Below, in pieces: positions 1-5,747 of a DNA stretch of 21,502 nt. The notes beneath the pieces are model-generated. The model did not search any database and had not been told where the DNA came from. It saw nothing but the letters and a program-made list of their open reading frames with translations. A program made the position numbers and the translations under genes. The DNA is from Deferribacteres bacterium. Lineage in GTDB: Bacteria > Nitrospirota > Thermodesulfovibrionia > UBA6902. Position 1 is the first letter of the stretch. Each line of letters starts with the position of its first letter. The stretch spans positions 1-21,502 of the forward strand of contig JAADFS010000002.1 in NCBI GenBank assembly GCA_013152795.1. Reading direction: 5' to 3'.

Positions 1-18
1 GGTAGTTCCTTTTCAATT

Positions 19-46
19 GTTAATTGTTCATTATTAATTGTTAATT
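19..46 (-). repeat. Short heptamer tandem repeat, inverted relative to the copy at 654-702
   Basis: Four consecutive 7-bp units can be read: GTTAATT, GTTCATT, ATTAATT, GTTAATT. Their reverse complements (AATTAAC, AATGAAC and so on) belong to the same family as the heptamers at 654-702. The two heptamer blocks therefore flank cas2 in opposite orientation. No coding function is apparent. Confidence 0.55.
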
Positions 47-49
47 TTG

Positions 50-78
50 AAAAGAAATATTGCCGCAACATTTCTTTT
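50..78. repeat. Perfect 9-bp inverted repeat
   Basis: AAAAGAAAT at 50-58 pairs with ATTTCTTTT at 70-78 across an 11-nt loop. The T-rich right arm could act as a weak terminator for a gene to the left of the window, but the stem is A/T-rich and this role is uncertain. Confidence 0.3.
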
Positions 79-174
79 GCTGACAATCCTTCCCTGATTC
101 TTCTATTCTTAATTCATGGGCCTAGTTCTCAGGTCAAAGTTGAGAGTTCACCTTAATTTGGATAACTCCCCCGG

Positions 175-229
175 CCCCTCTTAAGCTAAGAGGGGAGATA
201 TTTACTCCTCCCCTTAGGTTAAGGGGAGG
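175..229. repeat. Two adjacent perfect hairpins of an intergenic palindromic repeat
   Basis: CCCCTCTTA at 175-183 pairs with TAAGAGGGG at 187-195 (loop AGC). CCTCCCCTTA at 207-216 pairs with TAAGGGGAGG at 220-229 (loop GGT). The two stems share the sequence theme CCCCT-TTA/TAA-AGGGG, which suggests a duplicated palindromic unit. It lies upstream of the first cas2 and encodes nothing obvious. Confidence 0.6.
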
Positions 230-248
230 TTGGGAGGGGTTACTTTGA

Positions 249-313
249 ATATGCCGTGCGGAATATTTCCTGAAGGTATCGCAGATAAAGCTTTTCCGGC
301 AGGCTCTCCTGCC
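249..313 (+). repeat. REP-like hairpin element, copy 1
   Basis: This 65-bp stretch is the reverse complement of 6641-6705 with 63 of 65 matches by eye. Its right end is the hairpin GGCAGG-CTCT-CCTGCC at 298-313, preceded by TTTTCC. Shorter copies of the same hairpin occur at 4844-4882, 6767-6805 and 7519-7550. It lies just before the cas2 ribosome binding site. Confidence 0.75.
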
Positions 314-319
314 TGCCAG

Positions 320-342
320 CGGTATTTTTATGCCCCTGTAAG
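320..342 (+). repeat. 23-bp dispersed fragment repeated at 11112-11134
   Basis: The stretch starts CGGTATTTTTATGCC and ends in TAAG; 21 of its 23 bases match 11112-11134. It follows directly after REP-like copy 1 and may be another part of the same mobile or palindromic element. Confidence 0.5.
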
Positions 343-364
343 GTGAATTCAACCGGAGGTTGAT

Positions 365-643
365 ATGCGTACACTTTATCTTATCGCATATGACATTACC
401 GACGACAGGCGGCTGAACCGTGTGAGGGAATTTCTCAAGGGTTACAGCACGGGCGGGCAGAAGTCCGTCTACGAGTGTTTCCTGACCGCCGGTGAGCTGA
501 ATCATGTGAAGGTGGTGCTTGAGAGGCTCATTAACAGAGAGGTTGACAGGGTGCATATATTCACGATGGATGCAAGAAGCAGGACGCACGCGCTCGGTAT
601 CGGCCTGCAGCCCAAAGACCCGGAGTATTTTTATATAGGGTGA
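365..643 (+). CDS. cas2: CRISPR-associated endonuclease Cas2 (first copy)
   Basis: The 92-residue product has the full length of a Cas2 protein. The first beta strand ends in the diagnostic YDI with Asp10, followed by a DDRRLNRV helix, then SVYECFLT as the second ferredoxin-fold strand. Cas2 dimers bridge two Cas1 dimers in the spacer-integration complex; the metal-binding Asp is conserved in the family although nuclease activity is not always required. The ATG has a good ribosome binding site (GGAGG at 355-359, 5-nt spacing). The next gene is cas1, but a 91-bp palindromic heptamer element separates them, unlike the tight overlaps between the three following cas genes. The C-terminus (KDPEYFYIG) is complete. 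It differs clearly in sequence from the second Cas2 at 2498, so this is not a recent duplication. Confidence 0.93.
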   Translation: MRTLYLIAYDITDDRRLNRVREFLKGYSTGGQKSVYECFLTAGELNHVKVVLERLINREVDRVHIFTMDARSRTHALGIGLQPKDPEYFYIG

Positions 644-653
644 GGGAATGGTC

Positions 654-744
654 AATGAACAATGAGTAATGAACAATGAATAATGAGTAATGAACAATGA
701 AGGTGGTTTGTTAATTCATAATTACTCATTGATAATTGGTTAAT
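654..744. repeat. Heptamer tandem array forming a long inverted repeat, between cas2 and cas1
   Basis: Seven direct units of the form AATGARY run from 654 to 702 (AATGAAC, AATGAGT, AATGAAC, AATGAAT, AATGAGT, AATGAAC, AATGAAG). From 710 onward the opposite orientation appears: GTTAATT, CATAATT, ACTCATT, GATAATT. The arms can pair; for example CAATGAGTAAT at 660-670 is the exact reverse complement of 721-731. The element ends directly at the cas1 start codon and leaves no Shine-Dalgarno sequence there. Confidence 0.75.
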
Positions 745-745
745 T

Positions 746-1714
746 ATGGGTACATTGTATATCGACAGGAAGGAGGTTCATGTAAGAGCGGATGGCAAGG
801 CCCTTGCTTTTTATTCAAAGGAGGGACGCGAGGGGGTTGTGCCGGTTAATCCGCTTAAGCGTGTCGTGATCGTGGGCAATATAGTTGTGGAGACATCGGC
901 GCTGAATATGCTTGCCCGGGAAGGTGTGAGCGTGCTCTTTCTCTCGGGCAAGAGGCTGAGGTTCTGCGGGATGCTGCGCGGCAGGCTGCACAACAACGGG
1001 ATACTGAGGGTCAGGCAATACGAGAAGTCGCTGTCTGATTTCAATATCGAGGTGGCGGTCAATGTGGTCAGGAGGAAGATAGAGGGGCAGATGAACCTCC
1101 TGATGCAGGCGAGGGAGAGGCGTCCTGATCTGCGCTTTCCGCTGACCGGTGCGGCGCGCATGCTGCAGGGAATAATCATGGAGATGGACAGGCGGGATAT
1201 GAACATGGACACCCTCCGGGGAATGGAGGGCGGGGCGTCTGCGGGCTATTTCCCGGCATTCGCAATGATGTTCCCCGGCTCTCTCGGGTTCAGCAAGAGG
1301 AACAGGAGGCCGCCCCTTGATCCTGTAAATGCCGTGCTTTCGCTCTGTTACACGCTGGTGCATTTTGAGCTGGTCAGGGAGATAGAGATTATCGGGCTTG
1401 ATCCCGTTATCGGATTCTATCATCAGTTTGATTACGGGAGGGAGTCCCTTGCGTGCGACCTTGTCGAGCCCTACCGCCCGTCTGTGGACGGATTTGTATG
1501 GGGGCTCTTCAGGGAGCGCATACTTACGGAGAGGGATTTTGTAATGGACGACGAGCGTCCGGGCTGCTACCTGAAGAAGGAGAGCAGGAAGAAATTCTAC
1601 CCTGTGTACGAAGAATGGGCCCGGCGGATGAGGCCCGGCTGGGTTGAAGAAGTCAGGGGGATTGCAAGGAGGATCATGGATGGGCAGGACCCTGTATATA
1701 AGCCAGACAAATAA
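746..1714 (+). CDS. cas1: CRISPR-associated endonuclease Cas1 (canonical copy)
   Basis: The 322-residue product is the spacer integrase that joins new spacers to the leader-proximal repeat, working with Cas2. The N-terminal beta domain begins MGTLYIDRKE and contains the typical VVIVGNIVVET stretch. The alpha-helical catalytic domain holds the expected metal ligands: Glu161 in MEGGASAGYF, His226 in GFYHQFDYG, and Asp238/Glu241 in CDLVEPYRP. Length and all landmarks fit a complete Cas1. The ATG at 746 is kept because the first residues match the family, but no Shine-Dalgarno is present: the upstream bases belong to the heptamer element. The final 35 bp overlap the start of the second cas1 at 1680, which suggests translational coupling. 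Confidence 0.95.
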   Translation: MGTLYIDRKEVHVRADGKALAFYSKEGREGVVPVNPLKRVVIVGNIVVETSALNMLAREGVSVLFLSGKRLRFCGMLRGRLHNNGILRVRQYEKSLSDFNIEVAVNVVRRKIEGQMNLLMQARERRPDLRFPLTGAARMLQGIIMEMDRRDMNMDTLRGMEGGASAGYFPAFAMMFPGSLGFSKRNRRPPLDPVNAVLSLCYTLVHFELVREIEIIGLDPVIGFYHQFDYGRESLACDLVEPYRPSVDGFVWGLFRERILTERDFVMDDERPGCYLKKESRKKFYPVYEEWARRMRPGWVEEVRGIARRIMDGQDPVYKPDK

Positions 1715-2501
1715 ACCGGTGATAGAGAGGGACGGCCCCTCGATATGGGTCAGGGAAGAGGGCAGGGCCGGAAGGAGGATCCCGGCGAGGCTCGTGGACA
1801 GGGTTGTTGTAATCGGGAACGTGCGTCTTGACTCGGGCATGATAACCCTGTTTGCAGACAACAACACGCCGATCACGTTTCTCAACACCAGGGCCGAGGA
1901 GACGGCGGTCGTGTTGCCGTACAATCACAGGCTGCCGGACCATTACAGGGAGCAGAGGGCGCTCCTGCAGTCTGACAGGACGATCAGGCATTTCCGCAGA
2001 TGGGCATCGGCCCGGCGGGCGCTTTTCCAGTTGAATTTCATAAGGAAATACGTACCCCGGCTGGCGCCGAGGCTGTCCGTGGAGGGTTTTGGTGAGGGCA
2101 ATTACCAGGAGATCCTCCGGCGGGTCAGGAAGGTAAAGGAGCGAAAGTGGCATGCGGTCAACGTCATAGTCACCGCGCTGTTTAGAAACATGATAATGCA
2201 TGGCCTCGTAGATTCAGGGCTCGACCCGCATCCCGGGGTGATTCACCGGAGGCATAATTTCGGATTCGCCCTTGACATATGTTATGTCATGGGTGGTGAG
2301 AGTGACATACAGACAATGCAGTTTTTCCGTTCGTCCAATCCCGGAGAGCTGATAAAGGACGAGGATGGGCAGCCGGTGGTTACGGCCGTCGGCATCAGGA
2401 ACATTGTTCACAGGTTTGAGAACAAGCGGAGGGATACGCAGGAGAAGCTGAACAGCACGATTGACGAGATTTTTGAGTTGATGAGGGAGATATTGTCATG
2501 A
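1680..2501 (+). CDS. cas1: Divergent second Cas1
   Basis: The frame opens at 1644, but the start at 1680 is preferred: AAGGAGGA at 1666-1673 sits 6 nt before the ATG, and the product then begins MGRTLYIS as Cas1 proteins do. It has 273 residues, about 50 fewer than the first Cas1, which it overlaps by 35 bp. The fold landmarks are present: VVVIGNVRLDSG in the beta domain, Glu139 in GEGNYQEIL, His189 in GLDPHPGVIHRR and Asp199 in FALDIC. By-eye alignment to the neighbour (GLDPVIGFYHQ against GLDPHPGVIHR) puts the His and Asp in register, but the acidic residue three positions later is Tyr202, where the first copy has Glu241. It may be active, or a structural partner in a mixed Cas1 complex. 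It overlaps cas2 at 2498 by ATGA. Confidence 0.88.
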   Translation: MGRTLYISQTNKPVIERDGPSIWVREEGRAGRRIPARLVDRVVVIGNVRLDSGMITLFADNNTPITFLNTRAEETAVVLPYNHRLPDHYREQRALLQSDRTIRHFRRWASARRALFQLNFIRKYVPRLAPRLSVEGFGEGNYQEILRRVRKVKERKWHAVNVIVTALFRNMIMHGLVDSGLDPHPGVIHRRHNFGFALDICYVMGGESDIQTMQFFRSSNPGELIKDEDGQPVVTAVGIRNIVHRFENKRRDTQEKLNSTIDEIFELMREILS

Positions 2502-2776
2502 AGGCAAATTATGTTGTATGTTATGATATAGCGAAACCGGCAAGACTGGGGAGGGTATACCGGTTCATGAAGGGCCGGGGGATACATCTTCAGTACTCGG
2601 TATTCCATTGCTCTTTGACATGGCGAGAACTTCAGCAGCTCAAGGAAAAGATAAGCGATCTTATTGATGAAGAGGCTGATGACGTAAGGATATATCCGCT
2701 TCCGTCCGATTACAAGGTAATAGTTCTGGGATGTGGAGACAGGGTACCGGACGGGATAGGAATTTTTCTTGAGTGA
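2498..2776 (+). CDS. cas2: CRISPR-associated endonuclease Cas2 (second copy)
   Basis: The 92-residue product is a full-length Cas2. It has the YDI motif with Asp10, a PARLGRVYRFMKG helix, the second strand QYSVFHCSLT, and the VRIYPL strand. The start overlaps the cas1 stop as ATGA, with GAGGGAGA at 2483-2490 as ribosome binding site, so the second cas1 and this cas2 are almost certainly co-translated and probably form a cognate pair. The stop codon lies at the inner edge of an 18-bp hairpin (2749-2793) that separates the cas genes from the CRISPR leader. Sequence similarity to the first Cas2 is limited to family motifs, so two distinct Cas1-Cas2 pairs serve this locus. Confidence 0.93.
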   Translation: MKANYVVCYDIAKPARLGRVYRFMKGRGIHLQYSVFHCSLTWRELQQLKEKISDLIDEEADDVRIYPLPSDYKVIVLGCGDRVPDGIGIFLE

Positions 2777-2793
2777 AAATTTCTATCCCGTCC
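2749..2793 (+). terminator. Long hairpin spanning the end of the second cas2
   Basis: The left arm at 2749-2766 (starting GGACGGGATAGG) pairs with 2776-2793 (ending CTATCCCGTCC). This gives an 18-bp stem with one G-U pair and a 9-nt loop. The TGA of cas2 (2774-2776) falls at the loop edge. There is no clear T-run after the stem, so it may be an attenuator, an RNA-processing site or a boundary structure rather than a classical intrinsic terminator. Confidence 0.5.
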
Positions 2794-2919
2794 CATTCAA
2801 AATCGAAGATTCAAACATTCAAAAGTTGCCTGAAAAACAGGTTGATCGGAAAGATGAAAGAAACTTGCACAACCGTCCTTGTAAGTATCGATGTTTACAG
2901 GAAAAATTTTAGGGGGGCT
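2794..2919 (+). promoter_or_regulatory. CRISPR leader
   Basis: This is the non-coding stretch between the cas2 hairpin and the first repeat. It is A/T-rich for much of its length and ends in GGAAAAATTTTAGGGGGGCT directly before repeat 1. The leader side is supported by three points: the cas genes are on this side, the repeats nearest here are all identical, and the decayed repeat is at the far end (4777). A promoter and integration signals are expected here, but no specific motif can be assigned by eye. Confidence 0.65.
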
Positions 2920-3647
2920 GAACCAAAGAAGACCTCATGAATAAGGGATTGCGACCAACTTGCCAACGTGCAAGTTGGTCTGGCATTGGAACCAAAGAAG
3001 ACCTCATGAATAAGGGATTGCGACAGTTTTACTTTACACTTTGGTGTAAAGAAGTTTGAACCAAAGAAGACCTCATGAATAAGGGATTGCGACTGAGGTC
3101 GTCATAGACGACTGCATCCGGCTTAATAGAACCAAAGAAGACCTCATGAATAAGGGATTGCGACCACTCATATTAAGCTGCTGTACGTGTACTACGTAGA
3201 ACCAAAGAAGACCTCATGAATAAGGGATTGCGACAAACTGTGCCCGAGATATAATGGGCAGTCTCTGAACCAAAGAAGACCTCATGAATAAGGGATTGCG
3301 ACGAGAAGTATAGACCGCCTTGCAGGACGGGCACTGAACCAAAGAAGACCTCATGAATAAGGGATTGCGACTAGCGTACTGAAATTATCATCATCCCTCC
3401 CTGAGAACCAAAGAAGACCTCATGAATAAGGGATTGCGACGGAAATGATAGGGACATGCAATTCACGCCGGAGAACCAAAGAAGACCTCATGAATAAGGG
3501 ATTGCGACCTGAACTGCAATCCCTGTTGTGTTGCGATTCCTGATGAACCAAAGAAGACCTCATGAATAAGGGATTGCGACCCAAAAATAGAAGACTCCCG
3601 GCTGGAGGGCTGAACCAAAGAAGACCTCATGAATAAGGGATTGCGAC
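2920..3647 (+). CRISPR. CRISPR array: 11 identical 36-bp repeats, 10 spacers
   Basis: Repeats start at 2920, 2989, 3058, 3129, 3199, 3267, 3336, 3405, 3473, 3545 and 3612. Each is 36 bp, beginning GAACCAAAGAAG and ending GGGATTGCGAC. Spacers are 33, 33, 35, 34, 32, 33, 33, 32, 36 and 31 bp. Read on the plus strand the repeat ends ATTGCGAC, which resembles the 8-nt ATTGAAAC-type 5' handle of Cas6-processed type I and III crRNAs; this supports plus-strand transcription. The repeat itself can form only a very weak stem. Spacers 1-3 contain strong perfect inverted repeats (see findings). No effector gene is in the window, so the subtype cannot be assigned. The last intact repeat passes directly into the chimeric block at 3648. 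Confidence 0.97.
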
Positions 3648-4085
3648 GGGAGAAGAACGTGAATCGTGGCCGGGATTCGTGACCGTGAAAGACGAAAAAA
3701 AACGGACACGGATAACGGACACGCAGAACGTTCTTTTCTGTGACCTCATGAATAAGGGATTGCGACGGGAGAGGGACGTGAATCGTGACCGCGATTCGTG
3801 ACCGTGAAAGACGAAAAGAAACGGACACGGGAAACGGACACGCAGAACGTTCTTTTCTGTGACCTCATGAATAAGGGATTGCGACGGGAGAAGGACGTGA
3901 GTCGTGACCGGGATTCGTGACCGTGAAGGACGAAAAAGAAACGGACACGGATAACGGACACGCAGAACGTTCTTTTCTGTGACCTCATGAATAAGGGATT
4001 GCGACGGGAGAAGAACGTGAATCGTGACCGGGATTCGTGACCGTGAAAGACGAAAAGAAACGGACACGGAAAACGTTCTTTCTCA
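3648..4085 (+). repeat. Chimeric tandem repeat: palindromic element plus 3' part of the CRISPR repeat (units a-d)
   Basis: After repeat 11 the spacer positions are filled by near-identical 94-95 bp sequences (3648-3741, 3767-3860, 3886-3980, and 4006 onward). Units a to c are each followed by only the last 25 nt of the CRISPR repeat (3742-3766, 3861-3885, 3981-4005), giving a period of 119-120 bp. Each long unit begins GGGAGA(A)G and ends GAACGTTCTTTTCTGT. The ends are inverted repeats (AGAA..GAACGT against AACGTTCTTTTCT), and the interior has CGTGACCG-type blocks facing CGGACACGG-type blocks, so each folds as an imperfect hairpin. Unit d has a shortened right arm and runs into the gene at 4109. 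Confidence 0.9.
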
Positions 4086-4108
4086 GAAGAACAAAAAGGG
4101 GGACATAA

Positions 4109-4510
4109 ATGAATGTTGAGGATTTGGATGTTTTTAAGTTATCGCATGAATTGGCTATACGAATATATAAGACAACCGGGAGGTTTCCCGATGCAGAGAA
4201 GTTTGGATTGACTTCACAGATGAGAAGGGCATCTGCTTCGATTCCTGCGAATCTTGCTGAAGGAGGGCATAGATTCAGCAAGAATGAATATAAACATTTT
4301 ATCAGCATCGCCAGAGGCTCTGTGGGGGAGATAAAATATCAGCTCTTGCTCTCCAGGGATTTGGGGTATATTAAAAAAAGCAGTTATTCTGAACTGAGAG
4401 AAAGTTATGATAGAGTCAGTATGATGCTGACGAAGTTGCACAGTTCTTTGAAAAGAACGGACACGGGAAACGGACACGCAGAACGTTCTTTTCCACGCCC
4501 TCATGAATAA
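4109..4510 (+). CDS. Four-helix-bundle protein of the S23/IVS type, with repeat-derived C-terminus
   Basis: The 133-residue product has the family pattern: an N-terminal DLDVFKLSHELAIRIYKTT helix, FPDAEKFGLTSQMRRASASIPANLAEG, then KNEYKHFISIARGSVGEIKYQLLLSRDLGYI. This family is found in intervening sequences of 23S rRNA genes and as stand-alone genes, and is related to the accessory protein of diversity-generating retroelements; its molecular role here is unknown. The ATG has a strong ribosome binding site (AAGGGGGA at 4096-4103). The family core ends near residue 114. Residues 115-133 (KRTDTGNGHAERSFPRPHE) are encoded by the palindromic element, and the last three codons plus TAA come from a degenerate CRISPR repeat. 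The gene sits between two blocks of chimeric repeat and may be cargo of the element. Confidence 0.85.
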   Translation: MNVEDLDVFKLSHELAIRIYKTTGRFPDAEKFGLTSQMRRASASIPANLAEGGHRFSKNEYKHFISIARGSVGEIKYQLLLSRDLGYIKKSSYSELRESYDRVSMMLTKLHSSLKRTDTGNGHAERSFPRPHE

Positions 4511-4735
4511 GGGATTGCGAGGGGAGAAGAACGTGAATCGTGGCCGGGACTCGTGTCCGTGAAGGACGAAAAAGAAACGGACACGAAAAACGGACACGGT
4601 TAACGTTCTTAATGAATAAGGGATTGCGAGGGGGGAGGGACGTGAATCGTGACCGGGATTCGTGACCGTGAAAGACGAAAAGAAACGGACAAGAAAAACG
4701 GACACGGATAACGTTCTTATGAATAAGTGATTGCG
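4451..4735 (+). repeat. Degenerate chimeric repeats downstream of the S23 gene (units d', e, f)
   Basis: A right arm of the palindromic element (4451-4496, AAAAGAACGGACACGG to GTTCTTTTCC) is followed by a decayed CRISPR repeat end at 4497-4521. Unit e (4522-4611) is followed by a shorter remnant at 4612-4630, and unit f (from 4631) by one at 4719-4735. The CRISPR-derived part shrinks from 25 to 17-19 nt and gains substitutions with distance from the leader (for example AAGGGATTG has become AAGTGATTG in the last one). Confidence 0.85.
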
Positions 4736-4776
4736 CTCCCGGGGATGGGAGGGGTATATTGCAATATGCCCCTACG

Positions 4777-4812
4777 GAATTAAAGAAAACCTCACGAATA
4801 AAGAATAAAAAG
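4777..4812 (+). repeat. Decayed terminal CRISPR repeat
   Basis: The segment starts GAATTAAAGAAAACCTCACG and aligns without gaps to the first 28 nt of the CRISPR repeat with about five substitutions; the last 8 nt have diverged. Unlike the remnants before it, it keeps the 5' part of the repeat. It is probably the original leader-distal terminal repeat, which places the trailer end of the array here. Confidence 0.65.
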
Positions 4813-4843
4813 ATGTATAATAGTCCTTGATGTTGCATAAAGG

Positions 4844-4882
4844 GGCAGAGGAGTCTGCCGGAAAACCTTTATAAAGCGATGG
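4844..4882 (-). repeat. REP-like hairpin element, copy 2
   Basis: The hairpin GGCAGA-GGAG-TCTGCC lies at 4844-4859. Positions 4855-4882 are the exact reverse complement of 6767-6794 (28 of 28). Compared with the GGCAGG/CCTGCC hairpins elsewhere, one base pair has changed on both sides, so the stem is kept. Confidence 0.7.
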
Positions 4883-4979
4883 GATTTTGAAATGTGCCGG
4901 TGGAAGGTGAAGGCGGACGGTTGTCTTTTCACTTGCAGTCGGCTCTTTCCTGAATACAGCCTTTGATAAAGGAGCCTCA

Positions 4980-5720
4980 TTGTTTCCTGTTTCCGTCGTC
5001 ATAATAACGAAAAATGAAGAGAGCAACATCAGGGACGCCCTGAAGAGCGCTGAGGATGCAAGGGAGATCGTGGTCGTTGATTCCTTCAGCTCCGACAGGA
5101 CGGTCGAGATATGCAGGGAGTTCACTGACAAGGTCTTTCAGCATTCATGGGAAGGTTTCGCCCGGCAGAAACAGAGGGCGGTTGATTATGCGGAAGGGCC
5201 GTGGGTGCTGATACTCGATGCGGATGAGAGGCTTACCCCCGCGCTGAAGACGGAGATTACGGAGAGTATCTTAAACACTGATTACAGCGGCTTTTATGTG
5301 CCCAGGGAGAATTATTTTATCGGGAAGTGGATACGGCACGGCGGGTGGTGGCCGGACCATACGCTCAGGCTCTTCAGAAAGGACAGGGGGCGCCTGGAGG
5401 TCCGTAAAGTGCATGAAAAGGTGGTGGTGAAAGGCAAAACCGGATATCTGAAAAATCCCCTGAGACACTATACTTACCGCAGTATCTCTGATTTCACAAA
5501 GAGGATGGAACTCTATTCCACGCTTGCCGCCGAGGAGAAAATGAAAAACGCCGGAAAGACCGGCCTGTTTTCACTCACGGCAAGGCCCCTTGCCACTTTT
5601 GTGAAGATGTACTTCCTGAGGCTGGGATTTCTCGACGGTGCCAGGGGACTGGTGCTTGCCGTGCTTTACAGCTACTATACGTTTCTGAAATACGCAAGGA
5701 TATGGGAAAGGCAGCTCTGA
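4980..5720 (+). CDS. Family 2 glycosyltransferase, WaaE-like
   Basis: The 246-residue product starts at TTG; AAAGGAG at 4968-4974 with 5-nt spacing supports this. The N-terminus PVSVVIITKNEESNI is the nucleotide-sugar-binding start of GT-A family 2 enzymes. EIVVVDSFSSDRT follows, and the metal-binding DxD motif appears as LILDADERL. The arrangement and length match the lipopolysaccharide core glucosyltransferase WaaE/KdtX group, which adds a sugar to inner-core heptose using a UDP-sugar at the inner face of the membrane. The C-terminal region (LGFLDGARGLVLAVLYSYYTFLKYAR) is amphipathic to hydrophobic and probably binds the membrane. The exact acceptor is not known. No other lipopolysaccharide gene is adjacent. 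It converges with the agmatinase gene, 27 bp away. Confidence 0.85.
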   Translation: MFPVSVVIITKNEESNIRDALKSAEDAREIVVVDSFSSDRTVEICREFTDKVFQHSWEGFARQKQRAVDYAEGPWVLILDADERLTPALKTEITESILNTDYSGFYVPRENYFIGKWIRHGGWWPDHTLRLFRKDRGRLEVRKVHEKVVVKGKTGYLKNPLRHYTYRSISDFTKRMELYSTLAAEEKMKNAGKTGLFSLTARPLATFVKMYFLRLGFLDGARGLVLAVLYSYYTFLKYARIWERQL

Positions 5721-5747
5721 TCTGTGTTTGCCTGCGTGAATCTGCGG

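Noticed and set aside
134..697. 187-codon minus-strand frame over the upstream repeats and cas2
   Set aside because: It runs through hairpin elements, heptamer repeats and the antisense of cas2. The N-terminal repeats (HYSLFITHCSLTI) are just translated heptamers.
815..1924. 369-codon minus-strand frame opposite cas1
   Set aside because: It lies antisense to two genes with clear Cas1 motifs; its product is rich in Pro, Arg and His and low in complexity, as expected for a shadow frame in G+C-rich coding DNA.
2920..3647. Assigning the array to a particular CRISPR subtype
   Set aside because: The repeat end ATTGCGAC suggests Cas6-type processing as in types I and III, but no effector gene is in the window and repeat appearance alone is not decisive.
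3463..4067. Overlapping minus-strand open frames across the chimeric repeats, with recurring SQSLIHEV and VTEKNVLRVR segments
   Set aside because: The frames stay open because the repeat units lack stops on that strand and have a period near 120 bp. They have no ribosome binding site or family resemblance, and the recurring peptides are translations of the CRISPR repeat and the palindrome.
4214..4838. Minus-strand open frames over the S23 gene and the degenerate repeats
   Set aside because: They are translations of the palindromic units, antisense to a recognisable gene.
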